Positions 12,945 to 15,851 of a DNA stretch of 15,851 nucleotides are shown here, one piece after another. Numbering within the stretch: the stretch's first letter is position 1; each line of letters begins with the position of its first letter. The notes beneath the pieces were generated by a model. That model was not told the DNA's origin. It was given only the letters and a program-made list of their open reading frames with translations, and did not search any database. The DNA lies in NCBI GenBank assembly GCA_016195615.1, contig JACPZF010000059.1, positions 1 to 15,851 on the forward strand, read 5' to 3'. The stretch comes from Candidatus Gottesmanbacteria bacterium (lineage in GTDB: Bacteria; Patescibacteriota; Microgenomatia; JACPZF01). Position numbers and translations under genes: made by a program.

Positions 12945-14471
12945 ATGATTGCAAAAATTACTTCTTGCGTGACGGTCGGACTAGATAGCGTACCTATTGA
13001 GGTTGAAGTAGACGTAACTTCACAAGGCCTATCTTCTTTTGCCATCGTCGGACTAGGCGATAAAGCTGTTGAAGAAGCCAAAGAACGCGTCAGAAGCGCT
13101 ATTAAAAACTCTGGTTTTGATTTTCCCTCGCATCGTCTCACTGTTAATCTTGCTCCCGCTGATCTTCCTAAAGAAGGAGTGGGTTTTGATCTAGCCATAG
13201 CGATTGGTATTTTAATAGCTAGCGGCCAAATGAGTTTTGATTTTTCTGGTAGCCTAGTTGTCGGAGAACTGTCGCTTGACGGCAGTTTAAGAAACACCCC
13301 GGGTATCTTATCCATTGCTCTTTTTGCCAAAGAAAAAAAATACCAGAAACTTTTTCTTCCCGAGGTAAATGCCAAAGAAGCTGCTATCATAAGTTATCGC
13401 GGGATCTTTCCGATCAAGAGCTTAAGTCATCTTTTTTCTTTTGTTTCCAAAATGGTTGATATTGAAAAAACACCAACAGAAGCTTTTCACAGCGTTTCAA
13501 ATTTTGACTTCGATTTTGATTTAAAAGAAATTAAGGGACAAGAACAGGCCAAGAGAGCTCTTGAGATTTGCGCCGCGGGAGGCCATAATATTATTTTAAA
13601 AGGTCCTCCAGGATCGGGAAAAACTCTTCTAGCAAAAACTCTTCCTTCAATTTTACCGCAAATGACTTTAACCGAATCCTTAGATGTTACTAAGATTTAT
13701 AGTATTTGCGGTTTGTTAAAAAACGATAATCCGTTAATTAAATATCGACCTTTTCGTTTTCCGCATCACACCATTTCTCATATGGGATTAGTTGGCGGCG
13801 GCCAACATCCTAAGCCCGGAGAAATATCTTTGGCCCATCGAGGAGTGCTATTTCTAGACGAATTGGCCGAGTTTCCCCGCTTGTCTCTAGAAGTATTACG
13901 ACAGCCGCTGGAAGACGGCGTAATTTCCATAAGCAGAGTCAAAGGGACACTTTGTTTTCCAGCGAAATTTACATTGGTGGCAGCGACAAACCCCTGTCCT
14001 TGCGGCTACTATAAGGAAGAGGGAAAGCATCATTGTATTTGTAGCCCCGGACAAATTATGCGTTATCAAAAAAGAATTTCCGGACCGTTACTCGACAGAA
14101 TTGATCTTTATGTCGAGGTACCGCCAGTAGAAGTAGAAAAATTGACAGAGGAACAAGGAATAGTTGAGGATAGTAGAACCGTAAGACAGAGGGTGCAAAA
14201 AGCCCGGGATTTTCAAAAAGAAAGATTTGCTGAAGAAAAACTTATTACCAACGCCGAAATGAAAAATAAACACGTCAGGAAATACTGTCCGCTAACAAGC
14301 GATGGCGTCGATATTTTAAAAAAAGCAGTTTATAACCTGGGACTCTCAGCCAGAGGTTTTCAAAAAGTGATTAAAGTAGCAAGAACCATAGCTGATTTGG
14401 CAGGCGAAAAGAATATCGATATTAATCATTTGGGGGAGGCCCTGCAATATCGCCAAAAGGTTGATAGATAA
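12945..14471 (+). CDS. comM: ComM/YifB family AAA+ ATPase (magnesium-chelatase-like)
   Basis: ComM is a hexameric helicase that drives branch migration during integration of taken-up DNA in naturally competent bacteria. At 508 residues it is full length. The N-terminal Lon-protease-like S5 fold carries VGLGDKAVEEAKERVRSAI (35-53) and NLAPADLPKEG (68-78). The AAA+ module has Walker A GPPGSGKT (220-227), HHTIS, GGGQHPKPGEISLAHRGVLFLDE with Walker B (301-306), and the NPCPCGYY...C-x-C cysteine cluster (C351, C353, C364, C366). The C-terminal domain ends in ALQYRQKVDR. It has its own promoter. Together with recA-recX it suggests competence, although no uptake genes are in this window. Confidence 0.95.
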   Translation: MIAKITSCVTVGLDSVPIEVEVDVTSQGLSSFAIVGLGDKAVEEAKERVRSAIKNSGFDFPSHRLTVNLAPADLPKEGVGFDLAIAIGILIASGQMSFDFSGSLVVGELSLDGSLRNTPGILSIALFAKEKKYQKLFLPEVNAKEAAIISYRGIFPIKSLSHLFSFVSKMVDIEKTPTEAFHSVSNFDFDFDLKEIKGQEQAKRALEICAAGGHNIILKGPPGSGKTLLAKTLPSILPQMTLTESLDVTKIYSICGLLKNDNPLIKYRPFRFPHHTISHMGLVGGGQHPKPGEISLAHRGVLFLDELAEFPRLSLEVLRQPLEDGVISISRVKGTLCFPAKFTLVAATNPCPCGYYKEEGKHHCICSPGQIMRYQKRISGPLLDRIDLYVEVPPVEVEKLTEEQGIVEDSRTVRQRVQKARDFQKERFAEEKLITNAEMKNKHVRKYCPLTSDGVDILKKAVYNLGLSARGFQKVIKVARTIADLAGEKNIDINHLGEALQYRQKVDR

Positions 14472-14478
14472 AAATAGG

Positions 14479-15183
14479 CTAGGGCGTGGGAGATGGGACA
14501 TTGGATTTAACGGGTAGGCTGAAATTTTTAACCTGCATTACTTTTGTAATTGTATTATTTTTCTTGTCCCAAAGGCCTTTAACCCTGACGCGGTCGGCAA
14601 CCTTAAGATCAGAAAAAACTATCGTTTGTTCCCGGTGATCAACGAGTTTTGTATTAGCAGAAACAGTTACGGTTTGTGATCGTCTTTGTAAAGTATTTAA
14701 AATGAAACTACCTGTGCCGATAGAGCCAACCGTTCCAACAAAAGCGCCGAATCTTTTTTGAATAGATAGATTTCTAATACTGGTAGCAGTAAAAGCGGTT
14801 TTAATATCATCGGTCCATTTGCCTAAAACATTAATCTCATCGTTAACACTAAATTCTGCCAAGTCAGATTTTCCTCCGAAACGTCTAAAAAGCTTAGTAT
14901 TGTTTGTGATATTAACAACGATGGATTTACCATTGAATTCTCCTTTAGTTACTAGTAAAGTTAATTGCGAAGTTGATAGACTGGTAATGGTGCCGGAAAG
15001 AGCAACTTTTTTGTTTTTTATTTTTTCTTTTAGCATTTCCTTACTTTCGCGCGCCGTCTCAAAACGTAATTCTCCCGGCTCGGTGCTTTCAGAGCGTTTG
15101 GCAAATACAGAAAATACCAAGGCCGAATTTGTCAGTAAGATAGTAAATAAAAAAAGACTAATAATTAAAAATATTCTTTTCAT
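14479..15183 (-). CDS. Secreted protein with two DUF5666-like beta repeats
   Basis: A 234-residue protein with a basic N-terminus and hydrophobic span (4-28) ending VFA-KR, which is either a signal peptide or an anchor. A charged helix (about 40-59) leads to two similar domains, 63-138 and 149-220. Each follows the pattern GT-I/V-x-S-I...V-x-N/SANTKL...V-x-D-x-I/V-x-V-x-G-x-W...T-x-I...V-x-N, as in DUF5666 OB-like repeats. No catalytic residues are recognisable. It probably acts outside the membrane in binding or envelope structure. It starts 3 bp after the Ig-like gene and is convergent with comM (7-bp gap), with no clear terminator between them. Confidence 0.7.
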   Translation of the reverse strand: MKRIFLIISLFLFTILLTNSALVFSVFAKRSESTEPGELRFETARESKEMLKEKIKNKKVALSGTITSLSTSQLTLLVTKGEFNGKSIVVNITNNTKLFRRFGGKSDLAEFSVNDEINVLGKWTDDIKTAFTATSIRNLSIQKRFGAFVGTVGSIGTGSFILNTLQRRSQTVTVSANTKLVDHREQTIVFSDLKVADRVRVKGLWDKKNNTITKVMQVKNFSLPVKSNVPSPTP

Positions 15184-15186
15184 AAT

Positions 15187-15645
15187 TTATTGGGACTCTG
15201 GTTCGTAGGTGACCATAATTTCTTTTTCGCTGCTGTTTCCGTTTTGATCATTGGCCGTAATAGAGAAAAAATTATCGCCTTCTTCTACACTAACTTGCGC
15301 GGAGAAATCGCCGTTGGCGTTGGCAGGTAGGGTTTGATCGTTAATCGAGATTTCGGCATTGGGCACGGTTTTCCCTTTGATAATAATAGTAGGAGATTTA
15401 ACCGTTGCCTTGTCAACCGGCTCAGAAATAGTTAGAAAAATTTCGCCTGTCTTTTTTTCCTCGGGCGTTTTAATTAAAGGAGTAACCGTAGTGGTGATAT
15501 TTACAGCTGTAAGTTGGGTATTAACAGCTTTATTTTGGCTCGGTTTTTTGTTTTGGCTAAAAAACATTAACGCCGCCCCCATGAAGATTAAAAAAATTAT
15601 AGCGCCAATTGCTGGTAAAAAGTATGATTGATTCTCTTCTTGCAT
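15187..15645 (-). CDS. Membrane-anchored protein with one bacterial Ig-like domain
   Basis: A 152-residue protein with a short acidic N-terminus, one transmembrane helix (9-29), and a Thr/Lys/Pro-rich linker (31-68). It then has a single domain (about 70-148) with ISEPVDKATVKSPTIIIKG, VPNAEISIN and SAQVSVEEGDNFFSITANDQNGN, the pattern of Ig-like/glucodextranase-B-type modules common on bacterial surfaces. The domain would face outward. It is first in a two-gene operon with the DUF5666-like protein, suggesting that they act together at the cell surface. The exact role is unknown. Confidence 0.75.
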   Translation of the reverse strand: MQEENQSYFLPAIGAIIFLIFMGAALMFFSQNKKPSQNKAVNTQLTAVNITTTVTPLIKTPEEKKTGEIFLTISEPVDKATVKSPTIIIKGKTVPNAEISINDQTLPANANGDFSAQVSVEEGDNFFSITANDQNGNSSEKEIMVTYEPESQ

Positions 15646-15663
15646 AGTCTTTTTAGATGTTTA

Positions 15664-15692
15664 AGTTTAATCGTAAAGAGAATTGCTGTCAA
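15664..15692 (-). promoter_or_regulatory. Promoter of the surface-protein operon
   Basis: On the minus strand TTGACA (15692-15687), a 17-nt spacer and TAAACT (15669-15664) predict a start near 15657, about 10-12 nt before the ATG at 15645. The leader is very short and has no clear Shine-Dalgarno. Confidence 0.65.
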
Positions 15693-15827
15693 TACCAACG
15701 ACCCAAAACCCTGTAGGGAGGTCAGCACATAGTATACAGTTTTCCGATAAACAGAGATTTGTAAATTATCGTAATACCGCTTTACAGATATTCGGCCAGG
15801 AATATGATGGGTTGGGAGGTAACATAT
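15693..15827 (+). other. Noncoding leader region of the right-edge gene
   Basis: No ORF is supported here. Two small inverted repeats occur: CGATAA/TTATCG (15745-15771, 15-nt spacer) and ATATTC/GAATAT (15788-15805). TAGGGAGGT (15715-15723) and TTGGGAGGT (15812-15820) repeat a Shine-Dalgarno-like string, but only the second precedes a start codon. No confident promoter hexamers were found for the plus strand. Confidence 0.35.
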
Positions 15828-15851
15828 ATGATTCCTGGCATCCGTTTAGAT
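15828..15851 (+). CDS. Start of an unidentified gene, cut by the window edge
   Basis: ATG 15828 follows GGGAGGT (15814-15820) with a 7-nt gap, a strong ribosome-binding site. Only MIPGIRLD is encoded before the edge, too little to name a family. Confidence 0.55.

Noticed and set aside
1..15851. CRISPR array, transposase, integrase or toxin-antitoxin system
   Set aside because: No regularly spaced repeats with unique spacers and no protein with those signatures were seen; only a 14-residue PIN-like tail at the left edge hints at a toxin.

Overview
This 15.9 kb window is AT-rich bacterial chromosome with short intergenic gaps. It reads as core genome of a Candidate Phyla Radiation (Patescibacteria) bacterium, possibly Microgenomates-like. 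That placement is an inference from the reduced protein forms, the period-7 and palindromic repeats inside conserved genes, and the very short 5' leaders; no taxonomic search was possible. UGA is used as a stop codon (it ends miaA), so the genetic code is the ordinary one.

Layout. Positions 1-166 hold the last codons of a plus-strand gene, a two-way terminator and a minus-strand tRNA-Pro(GGG). Positions 241-1992 hold recA-recX. An untranslated leader with a foldable region and a 16-codon ORF precedes rny (RNase Y, 2177-3727). A consensus promoter and a leader with an upstream ORF precede the HU gene (3955-4227), which ends at a strong terminator. Positions 4306-8460 are an ABC-2 export operon: one ATPase followed by two tandem pairs of permeases. 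Positions 8508-11687 hold miaB, a small serine hydrolase, a divergent NUDIX gene and miaA. miaA overlaps an AI-2E-family permease gene, whose 3' end runs antisense into an RNase P RNA gene. comM (12945-14471) follows, convergent with a two-gene minus-strand operon for a secreted DUF5666-like protein and a membrane-anchored Ig-like protein. The last bases begin a further plus-strand gene.

How the parts relate. RecA, RecX and ComM form a homologous recombination and DNA-uptake set. RNase Y, RNase P RNA, tRNA-Pro, MiaA and MiaB belong to RNA processing and tRNA modification. MiaA and MiaB catalyse consecutive steps at A37 of tRNA, and both genes are preceded by the same 28-bp sequence: a 17-bp palindrome beside a TATAAT box only 6-9 nt from the start codon. 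At miaA the same block can also drive the divergent NUDIX gene.

Strongest points for a second look: the shared miaA/miaB palindromic promoter with apparently leaderless mRNAs; a palindromic repeat element inserted in frame in miaA; the junction where a truncated AI-2E gene meets an rnpB gene lacking its 3' half (real rearrangement or assembly join); the doubled permease pair under one ATPase; RNase Y without a membrane anchor; and MiaB without its TRAM domain. I saw no CRISPR array, transposase gene, prophage or defence system.
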